From Burkholderiaceae bacterium (GTDB lineage Bacteria; Pseudomonadota; Gammaproteobacteria; Burkholderiales; Burkholderiaceae_C), in assembly GCA_004299095.1 (NCBI GenBank), contig SCQQ01000024.1:1-56536 (forward strand): 56,536 nt of DNA, read 5' to 3'. Shown in pieces: positions 37,052 through 47,960 of the stretch. The notes beneath the pieces are model-generated. The model saw only the letters and a list, made by a program, of their open reading frames with translations. It searched no databases and was not told where the DNA came from. Both the position numbers and the translations under genes were made by a program. Every line of letters begins with the position of its first letter. Within the stretch, counting starts at the first letter, position 1.

Positions 37052-37360
37052 CTAGCCTTTCAACGAGTTGAGCTCGTCCACGTTGATGGCCAGCTTGATG
37101 CGGAACAACGACACCAGAATGGCCAGGCCGATGGCCGCTTCCGCTGCTGCCACGGTCAGGATGAAGAACACGAACACCTGCCCGTTCATGTCACCCAGAT
37201 AGCGCGAAAAGGCGATGAAGTTGATGTTCACCGCGAGCAGCATCAATTCGATCGCCATCAGCAGCACGATCAGGTTCTTGCGGTTCAGGAAAATCCCGAC
37301 CATCGCGATGGCAAACAAAATGGCTGCCACCACCAGGTAGTGCGACAACGTCAAAGTCAC
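37052..37360 (-). CDS. nuoK: NADH-quinone oxidoreductase subunit K
   Basis: A 102-residue membrane subunit with three helices. [20 protein letters not shown] carries the conserved glutamate of the E-channel in the second helix, and [13 protein letters not shown] the second one. The start is a GTG at 37360 with GGAGG 7 bases upstream; it overlaps the nuoJ stop as GTGA. The frame is open further upstream, but that is only read-through of nuoJ in another frame. Confidence 0.95.
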   Translation of the reverse strand: MTLTLSHYLVVAAILFAIAMVGIFLNRKNLIVLLMAIELMLLAVNINFIAFSRYLGDMNGQVFVFFILTVAAAEAAIGLAILVSLFRIKLAINVDELNSLKG

Positions 37361-38025
37361 GATTTCGCCTCCGGGGTCTTCGTTCCACTGGCGGCCGGCG
37401 CGGGCGCGGGCGGAGGCGCCGCTTGCGTCGACGCCATCTTGAGAATTTGCACGCGGTCCTTGGGTTGCACGCGCACTTGCAAGCCGGGGTCGATGGCCTT
37501 GTTGTCGTGCCGCTCGCGATAGGTCAGCGCAATCGCCGCGATCATCGCCACCAGCAGGATGGTGACCGCCACTTCCACCGGGAACAGATAGTGGCCATAG
37601 AGCAGCACCCCCAAGGCCCGGGTATTCGAATACTGGCCGGACTGGTTCAACGCGTCGGCCATCGCGGGCGCGTGCGTCAGGTCGAAGCCGCCCACCACGA
37701 CGATGCCCATCTCGATGGCAATCACCGCGCCCACCGCCAGCGCCAACGGAAAATTGCGCCAGAAGCCGCGCCGGATCCGTTCGATGTGAATGTCGAGCAT
37801 CATCACGACGAACAGGAACAGCACCATCACGGCGCCAAGGTAAACCAGCACCAGGATCACCGCCAGGAACTCGGCCTGCAACAGCAGCCACAAGCCGGCG
37901 GCCTGGCTGAACGCCAGCATCAGGAACAGCACCGCGTGCACCGGGTTGCGGGCCGTGATGACCTGAAACGCGGCAAACAGCATGACCGCCGAAAACAGGT
38001 AAAAGAAAGCAGTCGTGACGTCCAT
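37357..38025 (-). CDS. nuoJ: NADH-quinone oxidoreductase subunit J
   Basis: A 222-residue subunit with five membrane helices, including [23 protein letters not shown] and [19 protein letters not shown], the latter containing the pi-bulge helix region typical of NuoJ. The C-terminal tail after about residue 200 is Ala/Pro-rich and soluble. It lies 39 bases after nuoI and overlaps nuoK. Confidence 0.95.
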   Translation of the reverse strand: MDVTTAFFYLFSAVMLFAAFQVITARNPVHAVLFLMLAFSQAAGLWLLLQAEFLAVILVLVYLGAVMVLFLFVVMMLDIHIERIRRGFWRNFPLALAVGAVIAIEMGIVVVGGFDLTHAPAMADALNQSGQYSNTRALGVLLYGHYLFPVEVAVTILLVAMIAAIALTYRERHDNKAIDPGLQVRVQPKDRVQILKMASTQAAPPPAPAPAASGTKTPEAKS

Positions 38026-38064
38026 GAGTTTTTCTATGCGATCAATCGAAGCCCGGGCAGCAGC

Positions 38065-38574
38065 TCAGCGGTATTTGGCGTCGGCCGCGCGCGCGGCGGC
38101 GATTTCGGGCTCGTATTTGTCGCCGATGGCGAGCAGCATGTCCTTGGTGAAATACAGGTCGCCGCGCTTTTCGCCGTGGTATTCGAGGATGTCGGTTTCC
38201 ACGATGGAATCGGTGGGACAGGCTTCCTCGCAGAAGCCGCAGAAGATGCACTTGGTCAAGTCGATGTCGTAGCGCGTGGTGCGGCGCGTGCCGTCCTCGC
38301 GCTGGGTGGATTCGATGGTGATGGCCAGGGCCGGGCACACCGCTTCACACAGCTTGCAGGCAATGCAACGCTCCTCGCCGTTGTCGTAACGACGCAGCGC
38401 GTGCAAGCCGCGGAAGCGTGGTGAGCGCGGCGTTTTCTCTTCCGGGTACTGGATCGTGGCCTTGCGGCTGAACGCGTAGCGGCCCGTCAAGGCCATGCCC
38501 TTGAACATTTCCACGAGCATGAAGCTCTTGAGGAAATCCCGAATGGAGAACGGTGCGGCAGCAACAGAATTCAT
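38065..38574 (-). CDS. nuoI: NADH-quinone oxidoreductase subunit I (two 4Fe-4S)
   Basis: A 169-residue peripheral subunit carrying clusters N6a and N6b. [12 protein letters not shown] and [12 protein letters not shown] are the two 4Fe-4S motifs and [18 protein letters not shown] the conserved tail. A TTG six codons upstream is possible, but AAGGGG lies 6 bases before the ATG at 38574, so that ATG is chosen. It is 14 bases after nuoH. Confidence 0.96.
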   Translation of the reverse strand: MNSVAAAPFSIRDFLKSFMLVEMFKGMALTGRYAFSRKATIQYPEEKTPRSPRFRGLHALRRYDNGEERCIACKLCEAVCPALAITIESTQREDGTRRTTRYDIDLTKCIFCGFCEEACPTDSIVETDILEYHGEKRGDLYFTKDMLLAIGDKYEPEIAAARAADAKYR

Positions 38575-38588
38575 GATTTGCCCCTTGC

Positions 38589-39665
38589 TCAATGCCAGAT
38601 ATTCAGCGGACTGAACATCCAGATGCCAACCACCACGAGCCAGAACAGCGTGACCGGAATGAAGACTTTCCAGCCCAGGCGCATGATCTGGTCGTAGCGA
38701 AACCGCGGAAACGTGGCGCGGTACCAGATGAAGAGCGAAACCATCAGGAACGTCTTGATGCCGAGCCAGATCCAGCCCGGAATGAAATCAAGCGCGGCGA
38801 ACGGCGACAGCCAGCCGCCCAGGAACATGATGGTTGCCAAGGCTGACACCAGCAGCATGTTGGCGTATTCGGCCAGGAAGAACACGGCAAATCCCATGCC
38901 CGAATACTCGACCATGTGGCCAGCGACGATCTCGGCCTCGCCCTCCACCATGTCGAACGGGTGGCGATTGGTTTCCGCCACGCTGGAAATCTGATAGATC
39001 ACGAAAATCGGCAGCAGCGGCAGCCAGTTCCATGACAGGAAATTCCAGCCGTGCGAGGCCATTACGCCCTTGGCCTGCCCCATCACGATGGCGGTCAGAT
39101 TCAGGCTGCCCGAGACCATCACCACCACCAGGAAACAGAAGCCCAGGGCAATTTCGTAGCTCACCATCTGGGCTGTGGCGCGCAGCGCGCCCATGATGGC
39201 GTACTTGGAATTCGAGGCCCAGCCGGCAATGATCACGCCATAGACCTCGATCGACGTGATCGCGATCAGCACCAGCAAGCCGGCGTTGACGTTGGACAGC
39301 GCGACTTCAGGCCCGAAGGGAACCACCACCCAGGCCGCCAGCGCCGGCATGATCGACAAGAGAGGCCCAAGAAAAAACAGCCCTTTGGCAGCCGCGGTCG
39401 GTCGGATGATTTCCTTGGTGAGCAGCTTGAGCGCATCGGCAATCGGTTGCAGCAGGCCCCATGGCCCCACCCGGTTCGGACCCATGCGGGCCTGCATCCA
39501 TCCCAGGAACTTGCGCTCCCAGAGCGTCAGGTAAGCCACCACGATGAGCAGCGGGATCAGCAGGACGACGATCTTGACCAGATCCCAGATGACTGGCCAC
39601 AGGATCTCGGCCCACCACGCGCCGGTGAACAGCCCGAAGCCCCAGCTATAGATTCCGTCGATCAC
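38589..39665 (-). CDS. nuoH: NADH-quinone oxidoreductase subunit H
   Basis: A 358-residue eight-helix membrane subunit that helps form the quinone site. [21 protein letters not shown] is the signature region (WERK.L.W.Q.R.GPN), and FFLAEYANM and [18 protein letters not shown] hold the conserved acidic loop residues. The start is a GTG that overlaps the nuoG stop as GTGA; homologues often begin in the same way. Confidence 0.96.
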   Translation of the reverse strand: MIDGIYSWGFGLFTGAWWAEILWPVIWDLVKIVVLLIPLLIVVAYLTLWERKFLGWMQARMGPNRVGPWGLLQPIADALKLLTKEIIRPTAAAKGLFFLGPLLSIMPALAAWVVVPFGPEVALSNVNAGLLVLIAITSIEVYGVIIAGWASNSKYAIMGALRATAQMVSYEIALGFCFLVVVMVSGSLNLTAIVMGQAKGVMASHGWNFLSWNWLPLLPIFVIYQISSVAETNRHPFDMVEGEAEIVAGHMVEYSGMGFAVFFLAEYANMLLVSALATIMFLGGWLSPFAALDFIPGWIWLGIKTFLMVSLFIWYRATFPRFRYDQIMRLGWKVFIPVTLFWLVVVGIWMFSPLNIWH

Positions 39666-41776
39666 GCGGCCACTCCGGTGCGGCCATCGGTGGTTAGCTG
39701 CAGCGAAGGCGCGCGACGCACGATGCTGTCAAGCTGATAAATACCAATGGGATTCAAGGTCACGGACTGTGAAGTGAGGGTGATGGCCGCTGCCGTCTTG
39801 TTGCTCAGCAGGGAGGCGCCAATCATAGCGACATCGTCCCCGCCCAAAGCCGCCGCCAGCACCTCGCGCGACGTCTGGAACGCCGGCTGCTCAATGCTCA
39901 GCAAATCGCCCAGCACGCGCAACACTTTCCAGCCAGGCCGCGTTTCCCCGAGTGGTTTGACGACCGCGTTGAAACTTTGCACGCGGCCCTCGGCGTTCAC
40001 GTAGGTGCCGGAGGTTTCAGTGAACGGCGCGATCGGCAGGAGCACGTCGCTCACATCCAGGTTGGCCTTGAACGGGCTCAGCGTCACCACCATGCGGCAG
40101 CCTTCGAGCGGCACGCCGCGCGTATCCGGGCCGGGTTCGCAATTCAGAAGCAGTGCGGCCTTCAATCCACCGCTCAGCATCTGGCTGGCATTCAAGCCGC
40201 CCTCGCCCGGCAGCGCGCCCACCACTTGCGCGCCCACCGTGTTCGCAGCTTCAGTCAGATAGCCAAACGGCGCGCCGACCTGTTCCGCCAGCCACTGCGC
40301 CAGCGCCAGCAGGCCGCTGGCCGCCGGATGCTGTGCCGCGGCGTTGCCGAGCAGGATGGCTTTGCGCTCACCCGCCAACAGCGCCTGAGCGACCGACTTG
40401 GCGGCGTCCGTGGCCGTGCCGGCAACCGGTGCCTGCACGCCCTTTTCGGCCGCCACCACGGTGGCCACGTCAGCCAGCATTTGCGCCCATTCGCCCGGCT
40501 CGCCGATCGACATGGCCGCAAGCTGCATGGCCCAGGCGCCGGGATCGGCGAGCAGCCCCTTGGACGTCAGCGCCGCCACGGCCGCGCCGTTGCGCGTGGC
40601 GTGGCGCACGCGCGCACCAAACAGCGGGTGATCCTTGCGCAGGTTGGAACCCACGACCAGAACCGATTGCAGTTCGCCCAGCGCAACGATGGACGTGCCG
40701 AGCCAGCGCACGCCCTCGCTGCGCGGAAACGCCTGGTTGCGTAAGCGGTAATCGACGTTCTGACTGCCGAGGCCGCGCATCAGGCGACTCGCCAGGTACA
40801 GCTCTTCCAGCGTGCTGTTGGGGCTCACGAGCGCGCCGATGCTGGCGGCGCCGTCGTGCGAGCGAATGTCATGCAAGCCGTTGGCCACGTATTCGAGCGC
40901 GGTTTGCCAATCGACTTCCTTCCACTCGCCGCCCTGCTTCAGCATGGGTTTGGTGAGGCGCTCGTCGCTGTTCAGCGCCTCGTAGGAAAAACGGTCGCGA
41001 TCGGCCAGCCAGCATTCGTTCACTTCTTCGTTTTCGTGCGGCACCACGCGCAGCACGCGGTCGTCCTTGACCTGCACTTCCATGTTGGCGCCGGTGGAAT
41101 CGTGCGGACTGATGCTCTTGCGCCGCGACAGCTCCCAGGTGCGAGCCGCAAAGCGGAACGGCTTGCTGGTAAGCGCGCCCACCGGGCAGACGTCGATCAT
41201 GTTGCCCGACAGCTCGGAATCGACCGAGCTGTTCACGAAGGTCTGGATTTCCTCGCGTTCGCCGCGCGCCACCATGCCGAATTCCATCACGCCGCCGATT
41301 TCCTGGCCGAAGCGGACGCAGCGCGTGCAATGGATGCAGCGCGTCATTTCCTTCATGGAAATGAGCGGCCCCACTTCCTTGGGCGCCACCGCGCGCTTTT
41401 CCTCGATGTAGCGCGACGACGACCAGCCGTAGCCCACGGCCAGGTCCTGCAGCTGGCATTCGCCGCCCTTGTCGCACACCGGGCAATCGAGCGGGTGGTT
41501 GATGAGCAGAAACTCCATTACCGCCTTCTGCGCCGCGATCGCCATGGCGCTGTGCGTATGCACCACCATGCCGTTGCCGACCGGCGTGGCGCACGCCGGC
41601 ATGGGTTTGCGCTGTTTCTCGATTTCGACCAGGCACATGCGGCAGTTGGCCGCGATCGAGAGCTTCTTGTGATAACAGAAGTGCGGAACGTAAATCCCCG
41701 CCTGGGCCGCAGCCTGTATCACCATGCTGCCCTCGGCAGCTTCCACTTTCTGGCCGTCGATTTCTAATTCAACCAT
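39662..41776 (-). CDS. nuoG: NADH-quinone oxidoreductase subunit G
   Basis: A 704-residue iron-sulfur subunit with a molybdopterin-oxidoreductase-like C-terminal domain. It starts [13 protein letters not shown] with the 2Fe-2S (N1b) segment [33 protein letters not shown] is the next cluster region (N5), and [16 protein letters not shown] the N4 cluster. No molybdenum cofactor is used. The frame opens far upstream, but MVELEI fits; it lies 26 bases after nuoF. Confidence 0.96.
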   Translation of the reverse strand: MVELEIDGQKVEAAEGSMVIQAAAQAGIYVPHFCYHKKLSIAANCRMCLVEIEKQRKPMPACATPVGNGMVVHTHSAMAIAAQKAVMEFLLINHPLDCPVCDKGGECQLQDLAVGYGWSSSRYIEEKRAVAPKEVGPLISMKEMTRCIHCTRCVRFGQEIGGVMEFGMVARGEREEIQTFVNSSVDSELSGNMIDVCPVGALTSKPFRFAARTWELSRRKSISPHDSTGANMEVQVKDDRVLRVVPHENEEVNECWLADRDRFSYEALNSDERLTKPMLKQGGEWKEVDWQTALEYVANGLHDIRSHDGAASIGALVSPNSTLEELYLASRLMRGLGSQNVDYRLRNQAFPRSEGVRWLGTSIVALGELQSVLVVGSNLRKDHPLFGARVRHATRNGAAVAALTSKGLLADPGAWAMQLAAMSIGEPGEWAQMLADVATVVAAEKGVQAPVAGTATDAAKSVAQALLAGERKAILLGNAAAQHPAASGLLALAQWLAEQVGAPFGYLTEAANTVGAQVVGALPGEGGLNASQMLSGGLKAALLLNCEPGPDTRGVPLEGCRMVVTLSPFKANLDVSDVLLPIAPFTETSGTYVNAEGRVQSFNAVVKPLGETRPGWKVLRVLGDLLSIEQPAFQTSREVLAAALGGDDVAMIGASLLSNKTAAAITLTSQSVTLNPIGIYQLDSIVRRAPSLQLTTDGRTGVAA

Positions 41777-41802
41777 GAAGCTCTTCCAACAACTGCTACT
41801 GC

Positions 41803-43155
41803 TCAAACGTACTCGGGAACCATGCAGGATTTGTGGTCGATGTGGTACTGAAACTCGTCGCGGAAGTGTTTCAGCATGCCGCGTACCGGCATGGCCGCAG
41901 CGTCGCCCAGCGCGCAAATCGTGCGCCCCATGATGTTGCCGGCGATCTCGTCGAGCATCTTCAGATCGACGTCGCGGCCGCCGCCGTCTTCGATGCGCTC
42001 GACCATGCGCCAGAGCCAGCCCGTGCCTTCGCGGCACGGCGTGCACTGGCCGCAGGATTCATGCATGTAGAAGTGCGACAGGCGCGCGAGCGACTTCACC
42101 ATGCAGCGCGTCTCGTCCAGCACGATGACCGCGCCCGAGCCCATCATGGAGCCCGCCTTGGCGATGTCGTCGAAGTCCATCTTGATGTCCATCATGATGG
42201 CTGCCGGCAGCACCGGCGCGGACGATCCGCCCGGAATCACCGCCTTCATCTTGTGGCCGTGGCGCACGCCGCCGGCCAATTCCAGCAGCTTGGGGAACGG
42301 CGTGCCCAGCGGCACTTCGTAATTGCCGGGCAACTCCACGTCGCCGGTGACCGAAAAGATCTTGGTCCCGCCGCTGTTGCCAATCCCGATTTCAAGGAAC
42401 GGTTTGGCGCCATTGCGGATGATCCACGGCACCGCGGCGAAGGTTTCGGTGTTGTTTACCGTCGTCGGCCGGCCGTACAGCCCGACCGCGGCCGGAAACG
42501 GCGGCTTGAACCGCGGCCAGCCTTTCTTGCCTTCGAGCGATTCCAGCAAGCCGGTTTCCTCGCCGCAGATGTACGCGCCAAAGCCATGGTGTGCGTACAA
42601 CTGGAAGCTGAAGTCGCTGCCGAGGATGTGGTCGCCCAGATAGCCCGCGGCGCGCGCTTCTTCCAGCGCCTCTTCGAAGCGTTCGTAGACCTGGAAAATT
42701 TCGCCGTGAATGTAGTTGTAGGCCACGTGCACGCCCATGGCGTAGCAGCCGATGATCATGCCCTCGATGACGATATGCGGGTTGTAGTGAAGGATGTCCC
42801 GGTCCTTGAACGTCCCCGGTTCGCCTTCGTCGGAGTTGCACACCACGTAGGCCGGCGGGGTTTCCTTCTTCGGCATGAAGCTCCACTTCATGCCGGTCGG
42901 GAAGCCCGCGCCACCACGGCCGCGCAGACCCGATTCCTTGATGGTCGCGATCAACTCGTCGCGCGTCATTCCAGGGCCGCCATCCTTGCCCAGCACCTTG
43001 CGCAGCGCCTGATAGCCGTCGCGCGCTTCGTAATCCTTCAAGCGCCAATTGGTACCGTCGAGCCCCGCATAAATCTGCGGGCTGATGTGCCGGTCGTGGA
43101 AGCACGTTTGCGTACCGCTCGCGGCGAACTGACTCAAAACCTGTTGCGGCGTCAC
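41803..43155 (-). CDS. nuoF: NADH-quinone oxidoreductase subunit F (FMN, NADH site)
   Basis: A 450-residue subunit that oxidises NADH through [20 protein letters not shown] binds the nucleotide, [15 protein letters not shown] the flavin, and [12 protein letters not shown] with a later cysteine (ICALGD) hold cluster N3. The GTG start at 43155 has GGGGG 7 bases upstream and overlaps the nuoE stop as GTGA. Confidence 0.96.
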   Translation of the reverse strand: MTPQQVLSQFAASGTQTCFHDRHISPQIYAGLDGTNWRLKDYEARDGYQALRKVLGKDGGPGMTRDELIATIKESGLRGRGGAGFPTGMKWSFMPKKETPPAYVVCNSDEGEPGTFKDRDILHYNPHIVIEGMIIGCYAMGVHVAYNYIHGEIFQVYERFEEALEEARAAGYLGDHILGSDFSFQLYAHHGFGAYICGEETGLLESLEGKKGWPRFKPPFPAAVGLYGRPTTVNNTETFAAVPWIIRNGAKPFLEIGIGNSGGTKIFSVTGDVELPGNYEVPLGTPFPKLLELAGGVRHGHKMKAVIPGGSSAPVLPAAIMMDIKMDFDDIAKAGSMMGSGAVIVLDETRCMVKSLARLSHFYMHESCGQCTPCREGTGWLWRMVERIEDGGGRDVDLKMLDEIAGNIMGRTICALGDAAAMPVRGMLKHFRDEFQYHIDHKSCMVPEYV

Positions 43156-43679
43156 GATGCCACCCCCTCGGCCGATTTGAGGCTCGCAATCATTTGCTTC
43201 AGCCGTTCTTCGTCCATGTAGCTGCACATCGTCCGGTCGTTCACCAACATGACCGGCGCGTCGCCGCAAGCACCGAGGCACTCGCAGTGCTCGACGGTGA
43301 ACAGGCCGTCGGCAGAGGTCTCACCATCGCCGACACCGAGTGTTTTTTCGAGGTACTCAAACGCTTCCTGGCCACCATGCAACTGACACGGCAGATTGGT
43401 GCAGACGCTGATCTTGTAGCGCCCGACCGGGTGCGGGTTGCACATGTTGTAGAACGACGTGCCTTCGTGAACCGCGATGGGCGGAACGTCCAGGTACTCG
43501 GCCAGCGCCTTCTCATTTTCCGGGCTGATCCAGCCGTGCTCCTGCTGGATGATCGCCAAACAGGGCACCATCGCCGAGCGCTTGCGATCCGGCGGGTATT
43601 TCGCCACTTCCTTCTCGAAGCGCGCCAGCGTCGCGGAAGAAAAAGTTGCCGACGGTGCCTCGGCCAAGGGTTTGCTCAT
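43152..43679 (-). CDS. nuoE: NADH-quinone oxidoreductase subunit E (2Fe-2S)
   Basis: A 175-residue thioredoxin-like subunit with the N1a 2Fe-2S cluster. VCTNLPCQL and [13 protein letters not shown] provide the four cysteines with the C-x4-C and C-x3-C spacing usual for the family. The N-terminal helix bundle contains [19 protein letters not shown]. The ATG overlaps the nuoD stop (ATGA). Confidence 0.96.
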   Translation of the reverse strand: MSKPLAEAPSATFSSATLARFEKEVAKYPPDRKRSAMVPCLAIIQQEHGWISPENEKALAEYLDVPPIAVHEGTSFYNMCNPHPVGRYKISVCTNLPCQLHGGQEAFEYLEKTLGVGDGETSADGLFTVEHCECLGACGDAPVMLVNDRTMCSYMDEERLKQMIASLKSAEGVAS

Positions 43680-44929
43680 CGATCAATCTCTCCAAAAACG
43701 ATGTCCAGGCTGCCGATGATGGCCACCGCGTCGGTCAGCATGTGCCCGCGAACCATTTCATCGAAGGCCGCCAGATGCGGGAACCCGGGCGCGCGGATCT
43801 TCAGGCGGTAGGGCTTGTTGGCGCCATCGCTGATGATGTAGATGCCGAATTCGCCCTTGGGGTGCTCGATCGCCGCGTAGGCTTCGCCGGTTGGCACGTG
43901 CATGCCTTCGGTGAACAGCTTGAAGTGGTGAATCAAGTCCTCCATGCCGGTCTTCATGCGCTCGCGCGATGGCGGCGCCACCTTGTGGTTGTCGACGATC
44001 ACCGGCCCGGGGTTCTTGCGCAGCCAGTCGATGCACTGCTTGATGATGCGGTTCGACTGGCGCATTTCTTCCACGCGGACCAGGTAGCGGTCGTAGCTGT
44101 CGCCGGTCTTGCCGATGGGAATGTCGAAGTCGAGCTGGTCGTAGACCTCATACGGCTGCTTCTTGCGCAGGTCCCAGGCAACGCCCGAGCCGCGCAACAT
44201 CGGCCCGGTCAGTCCCAAGTTCAGCGCGCGCTCGGCCGAGACCACGCCGATACCCACCATGCGCTGTTTCCAGATGCGGTTGTCGGTGAGCAGCACTTCG
44301 TACTCGTCGACGTGCTTCGGGAACCGGTTGGTGAAATCCTCGATGAAATCGAGCAGCGACCCTTGCCGGTTGGCGTTGATCTTTTCCAGCGACTTGGCGC
44401 TGCGCACCTTGCTCGGCTTGTACTGCGGCATGCTGTCGGGCAGATCGCGGTAGACGCCGCCGGGCCGGTAGTACGCCGCGTGCATGCGCGCGCCGGACGC
44501 CGCCTCGTACATGTCGAACAGGTCTTCGCGCTCGCGGAAAGTCCAGAGCAACATGGTGGACGCGCCGCAGTCGTGGCCGTGCGAGCCCAGCCACATGAGG
44601 TGATTCAGCAAGCGCGTGATTTCATCGAACATCACGCGGATGTACTTGGCGCGGATCGGGATCTCGATGCCCAGCAGCTTCTCGATCGCCAGGCAGTACG
44701 AGTGCTCGTTGCACATCATCGACACGTAATCCAGCCGGTCCATGTACGGCAGTGACTGGATGTAGGTGCGCGTTTCGGCCAGCTTCTCGGTGGCGCGATG
44801 CAGCAAGCCGATATGCGGATCGGCGCGTTGCACCACCTCGCCGTCGAACTCGAGCACCAGGCGCAGCACGCCGTGCGCCGCCGGGTGCTGCGGGCCGAAG
44901 TTGATGGTGTAGTTCTTGATTTCGGCCAT
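43676..44929 (-). CDS. nuoD: NADH-quinone oxidoreductase subunit D
   Basis: A 417-residue 49-kDa-type subunit that, with NuoB, forms the quinone-reduction site. [18 protein letters not shown] at the N-terminus, [12 protein letters not shown] and YLDRLDYVS-like [10 protein letters not shown] are the family marks. DIVFGEIDR is the usual C-terminus. The ATG shares one base with the nuoC stop (TAATG); the frame upstream is not NuoD. Confidence 0.97.
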   Translation of the reverse strand: MAEIKNYTINFGPQHPAAHGVLRLVLEFDGEVVQRADPHIGLLHRATEKLAETRTYIQSLPYMDRLDYVSMMCNEHSYCLAIEKLLGIEIPIRAKYIRVMFDEITRLLNHLMWLGSHGHDCGASTMLLWTFREREDLFDMYEAASGARMHAAYYRPGGVYRDLPDSMPQYKPSKVRSAKSLEKINANRQGSLLDFIEDFTNRFPKHVDEYEVLLTDNRIWKQRMVGIGVVSAERALNLGLTGPMLRGSGVAWDLRKKQPYEVYDQLDFDIPIGKTGDSYDRYLVRVEEMRQSNRIIKQCIDWLRKNPGPVIVDNHKVAPPSRERMKTGMEDLIHHFKLFTEGMHVPTGEAYAAIEHPKGEFGIYIISDGANKPYRLKIRAPGFPHLAAFDEMVRGHMLTDAVAIIGSLDIVFGEIDR

Positions 44930-45552
44930 TACTGGAACCCTGCGTATTTGTCTTCGCGAATCACGCGCGGCGTGATTTCGCGCGGCTCGATCGACACCGG
45001 CACGTAGATCACGCGCTGGCGCTCGGCGTCGTAGCGCATTTCGACCGTGCCGGAAATCGGGAAGTCCTTGCGGAACGGGTGTCCGATAAAGCCGTAATCG
45101 GTCAGGATGCGACGCAGGTCGTTGTGGCCTTCGAAGACGATGCCGTACAGGTCGAACGCTTCGCGCTCGTACCAGTTGGCCGCGCTCCAGAGCCCGGTGA
45201 GCGACTGCACGCTCGGCAGCTCGTCGTCGTCGCAGAAAACGCGCACGCGCACGCGCTGGTTCAACTCGACCGACAAAAGATGGGAAATCACGGCAAAGCG
45301 CTTGCCCGCCCACGTGCGCTCCTCATACGTGGGGCTGCCATAGGCCGAATAATCGACGCCACAGACGTCGAGCAACTGGTCGAACCTGCACTGCGGCGCG
45401 TCGCGCAGCGCCGTCATGGCCTCGATGTAGTGCTCGGGCGCCACGATCACCGTGACCTCATCCAGCGCCAGCGTGACGTTCTGCGCCAGCGCCCCAAGCG
45501 CGGCGGCGATGTTCTCCCTGAGAACCTCAGGAGCAATTCGGTATTCAGGCAC
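44929..45552 (-). CDS. nuoC: NADH-quinone oxidoreductase subunit C
   Basis: A 207-residue 30-kDa-type hydrophilic subunit. [20 protein letters not shown] followed by [19 protein letters not shown] is the defining signature. The start is a GTG at 45552 with GGAG 6 bases upstream; it lies two bases after the nuoB stop. The longer frame upstream is a shadow of nuoB. Confidence 0.95.
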   Translation of the reverse strand: MPEYRIAPEVLRENIAAALGALAQNVTLALDEVTVIVAPEHYIEAMTALRDAPQCRFDQLLDVCGVDYSAYGSPTYEERTWAGKRFAVISHLLSVELNQRVRVRVFCDDDELPSVQSLTGLWSAANWYEREAFDLYGIVFEGHNDLRRILTDYGFIGHPFRKDFPISGTVEMRYDAERQRVIYVPVSIEPREITPRVIREDKYAGFQ

Positions 45553-45554
45553 GC

Positions 45555-46037
45555 TCAACTCCGCGCGATGGTGTTGGTGCGCCGCACTTTTTCCTGCAGC
45601 TGGATGATGCCGTAGAGCAGCGCCTCGGCCGTCGGCGGACAGCCGGGCACGTAGACATCGACCGGAACGATGCGGTCGCAGCCACGCACCACCGAGTAGC
45701 TGTAGTGGTAGTAGCCGCCGCCGTTGGCGCAGGATCCCATGCTGATGACCCAACGCGGCTCGGCCATCTGGTCGTACACCTTGCGCAAGGCGGGCGCCAT
45801 CTTGTTCACCAGCGTGCCCGCCACGATCATCAGGTCGGACTGGCGCGGACTGGCGCGGAACACTTCGCAGCCGAAACGCGCCATGTCGTAGCGCGGCGCG
45901 GCGGCATGCATCATTTCAACCGCGCAACACGCGAGGCCAAACGTCACCGGCCAGAGCGACCCGGTCTTGGCCCAGTTGATGGCGGCGTCCATGCCGGTCA
46001 GCATGAAGCCTTTTTGCGATTGATAAGTTGGATTCAT
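45555..46037 (-). CDS. nuoB: NADH-quinone oxidoreductase subunit B (N2 cluster)
   Basis: A 160-residue subunit holding cluster N2, the last iron-sulfur centre before quinone. C37-C38 (LACCAVEMM), C103 ([11 protein letters not shown]) and C133 ([11 protein letters not shown]) match the four ligands, including the unusual tandem cysteines. It lies 40 bases after nuoA. Confidence 0.97.
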   Translation of the reverse strand: MNPTYQSQKGFMLTGMDAAINWAKTGSLWPVTFGLACCAVEMMHAAAPRYDMARFGCEVFRASPRQSDLMIVAGTLVNKMAPALRKVYDQMAEPRWVISMGSCANGGGYYHYSYSVVRGCDRIVPVDVYVPGCPPTAEALLYGIIQLQEKVRRTNTIARS

Positions 46038-46077
46038 TGCACAGCTCCAGAGAACAACGTTGTTCGACCCGTTGTTC

Positions 46078-46437
46078 CTACTCCCAGTTCAAAGCGCCCT
46101 TTTTCCACTCGTACAGGAAACCGACGAGCAGGATGCCGAGGAAGATCAGCACGCCGATGAAGCCCGTGAGCCCCGCTTCCTTCATCGACACGGCCCAGGG
46201 GAAGAGAAAGGCGATTTCGAGGTCGAACAGGATGAACAGGATGGCAACCAGGTAGTAGCGCACGTCGATCTTCATGCGCGCGTCCTCGAACGCTTCAAAG
46301 CCGCACTCGTAAGGCGAATCCTTGGCCGGATCGGCCTTGTGCGGCTGCAGGATATCGCCGATCATCAGACACGCCGCACCAACCACGAGCCCTACCAAAA
46401 TGAATAACAAGACTGGAAGGTAGCCGCTCAGGTCCAT
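46078..46437 (-). CDS. nuoA: NADH-quinone oxidoreductase subunit A
   Basis: A 119-residue subunit with three membrane helices and the loop [20 protein letters not shown], which carries the conserved cysteine and YECG motif. [21 protein letters not shown] is the second helix with the conserved acidic pair. It is the first gene of the 14-subunit nuo operon. The ATG at 46437 follows the tRNA-Leu gene by 63 bases, leaving room only for a short leader or read-through. Confidence 0.96.
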   Translation of the reverse strand: MDLSGYLPVLLFILVGLVVGAACLMIGDILQPHKADPAKDSPYECGFEAFEDARMKIDVRYYLVAILFILFDLEIAFLFPWAVSMKEAGLTGFIGVLIFLGILLVGFLYEWKKGALNWE

Positions 46438-46500
46438 GGTGTGTGTCGTGAATTTGTTTGACGAGTGCCGCGGCGCACCTCGCGTGCGCTGCTCCGTATC

Positions 46501-46585
46501 TGGTGCCGTCGGCGAGACTCGAACTCGCACAGCTTTCGCCACTACCACCTCAAAGTAGCGTGTCTACCAGTTCCACCACGACGGC
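46501..46585 (-). tRNA. tRNA-Leu (anticodon GAG)
   Basis: Reading the minus strand, GCCGTCG pairs with CGACGGC to make the acceptor stem. The anticodon arm is CTAC-TTTGAGGT-GGTAG with GAG anticodon, a long variable arm (TGGCGAAAGCTG) follows as in type II tRNAs, and the T arm is GCGAG-TTCGAGT-CTCGC. The CCA end is encoded. The gene lies between secG and nuoA on the same strand. Confidence 0.97.
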
Positions 46586-46694
46586 TTGTTTGGCACTGGT
46601 CCTGAAAGCACTGCTTCCAAGGCTGCCAAAGCGAGCGAAGTTTACTCGCAAACGGCGCCGTTACCGGCCACAAAGGGTCTTTTAACGCAGCAAT

Positions 46695-47177
46695 TTACTT
46701 GGTCGGAATCTGGTCTGCAGGCGACGCCGGCGCGGCAGGGGTTGCAGGTGCCGGAGGCGTTGCCGGTTTCTGGTTTCCTGCCGCGGGCACCACGCTTTCG
46801 GGCACTGTGCCCACACCCGCAGGCGCCGCCGGGGCAGTGGACGCGGGCGCATTCTTGCTCTCTTTTTGTGAAGCGGGCGCTGCGGGCGCCGTGACCGCAC
46901 CCCGGTCAAGCACGCTGCCGCCCGATTGCGAGGTTGGCACGCTGTAGCCGAAGTGCGCGAGCGCCAGCGTCGTCACCAGGAAAATCGTTGCCAGAACTGC
47001 GGTGGCGTGCGACAGAAAATTGGCGCTGCCGGAGGCACCGAACAAGCTGCCGGACGCCCCGCCGCCAAACGACGCGCCCATGTCCGCGCCCTTGCCGTGC
47101 TGCAGCAGGATCAGCACCACCAGCGCGATCGCCGACAGGATTTGCAGCACCAGCGCCAGATTCAACAGGAAATTCAT
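46695..47177 (-). CDS. secG: Preprotein translocase subunit SecG
   Basis: A 160-residue inner-membrane component of the SecYEG channel. The two helices are LVLQILSAIALVVLILLQHG and ATAVLATIFLVTTLALAHFG, with the conserved cytosolic loop GKGADMGASFGGGASGSLFG between them. The C-terminal 75 or so residues are Ala/Pro/Ser-rich, longer than in E. coli SecG (110 residues). TGGAG lies 7 bases before the ATG at 47177; a TTG one codon earlier is not needed. It is 36 bases after tpiA. Confidence 0.93.
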   Translation of the reverse strand: MNFLLNLALVLQILSAIALVVLILLQHGKGADMGASFGGGASGSLFGASGSANFLSHATAVLATIFLVTTLALAHFGYSVPTSQSGGSVLDRGAVTAPAAPASQKESKNAPASTAPAAPAGVGTVPESVVPAAGNQKPATPPAPATPAAPASPADQIPTK

Positions 47178-47213
47178 CAAACCACTCCAAAGATCACAGG
47201 CGCGCCGGCCGTC

Positions 47214-47960
47214 CTAGCCTGCCGCCGCCACGATTTGCAAAAATTCGGCCGCTTTCAGCGCGGCGCCGCCAATCAATCCGCCGTCGATGTCCGCTTGTGC
47301 CAGCAGCGCAGCGGCGTTGTCGGCGTTCATGCTGCCGCCGTAGAGGATTCGCACCCCGGCAGCATCCGTATCGACCGCTTTCAGCCGTGCGCGCAACGCC
47401 GCATGCACCTGCTGCGCCTGCTCGGGTGTGGCGCTCTCGCCCGTGCCGATGGCCCAGACCGGCTCGTATGCCACCACCATGCCGGCCAGTCGGCCGTGGT
47501 TGATCTGGATCACGGCGTCCAACTGGCGCCGCACCGTGAACTCAGTCAAGCCGTGCTGGCGTTCTTCCAACGTCTCGCCGACGCACACGATCGGCGTGAT
47601 ACCCGCGGCCAGCGCCCGTTCCGCCTTGTGCGCCACGGTGAGATCGCTCTCGTGCTGATAGCGCCGACGCTCGCTGTGGCCGACGATGCAGTAGCGCACG
47701 CCGAACTCGGCCAGCATGGAAGCCGCGACGTCCCCGGTATGGGCACCCCCTTCGGCAACCGACACATCCTGGGCGCCGAGTTGCAGCACCGCGTTTTCGC
47801 CGCACAACCCACGCACCTGGTGCAAATACACGGCGGGCGGGCACACCACCACGTCGCAACGCGGTTGCCCGATGCCCGCCAGCAACCCATTCACCAGCGC
47901 TGCATTGGCAGCCGCGCCGCCATTCATTTTCCAGTTGCCGGCGACCAGCTTCCTGCTCAC
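47214..47960 (-). CDS. tpiA: Triosephosphate isomerase
   Basis: A 248-residue TIM-barrel enzyme interconverting dihydroxyacetone phosphate and glyceraldehyde 3-phosphate. KLVAGNWKMNG holds the active-site Asn and Lys, CIVGHSERR the histidine, and AYEPVWAIGTG the catalytic glutamate and loop 6 start. YGGSMN and DGGLIGGAAL form the phosphate site. Two GTG codons are possible starts; the one at 47960 overlaps the previous stop as GTGA and matches homologues (MSRKLVAGNWK), so it is preferred over 47972. Confidence 0.95.
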   Translation of the reverse strand: MSRKLVAGNWKMNGGAAANAALVNGLLAGIGQPRCDVVVCPPAVYLHQVRGLCGENAVLQLGAQDVSVAEGGAHTGDVAASMLAEFGVRYCIVGHSERRRYQHESDLTVAHKAERALAAGITPIVCVGETLEERQHGLTEFTVRRQLDAVIQINHGRLAGMVVAYEPVWAIGTGESATPEQAQQVHAALRARLKAVDTDAAGVRILYGGSMNADNAAALLAQADIDGGLIGGAALKAAEFLQIVAAAG

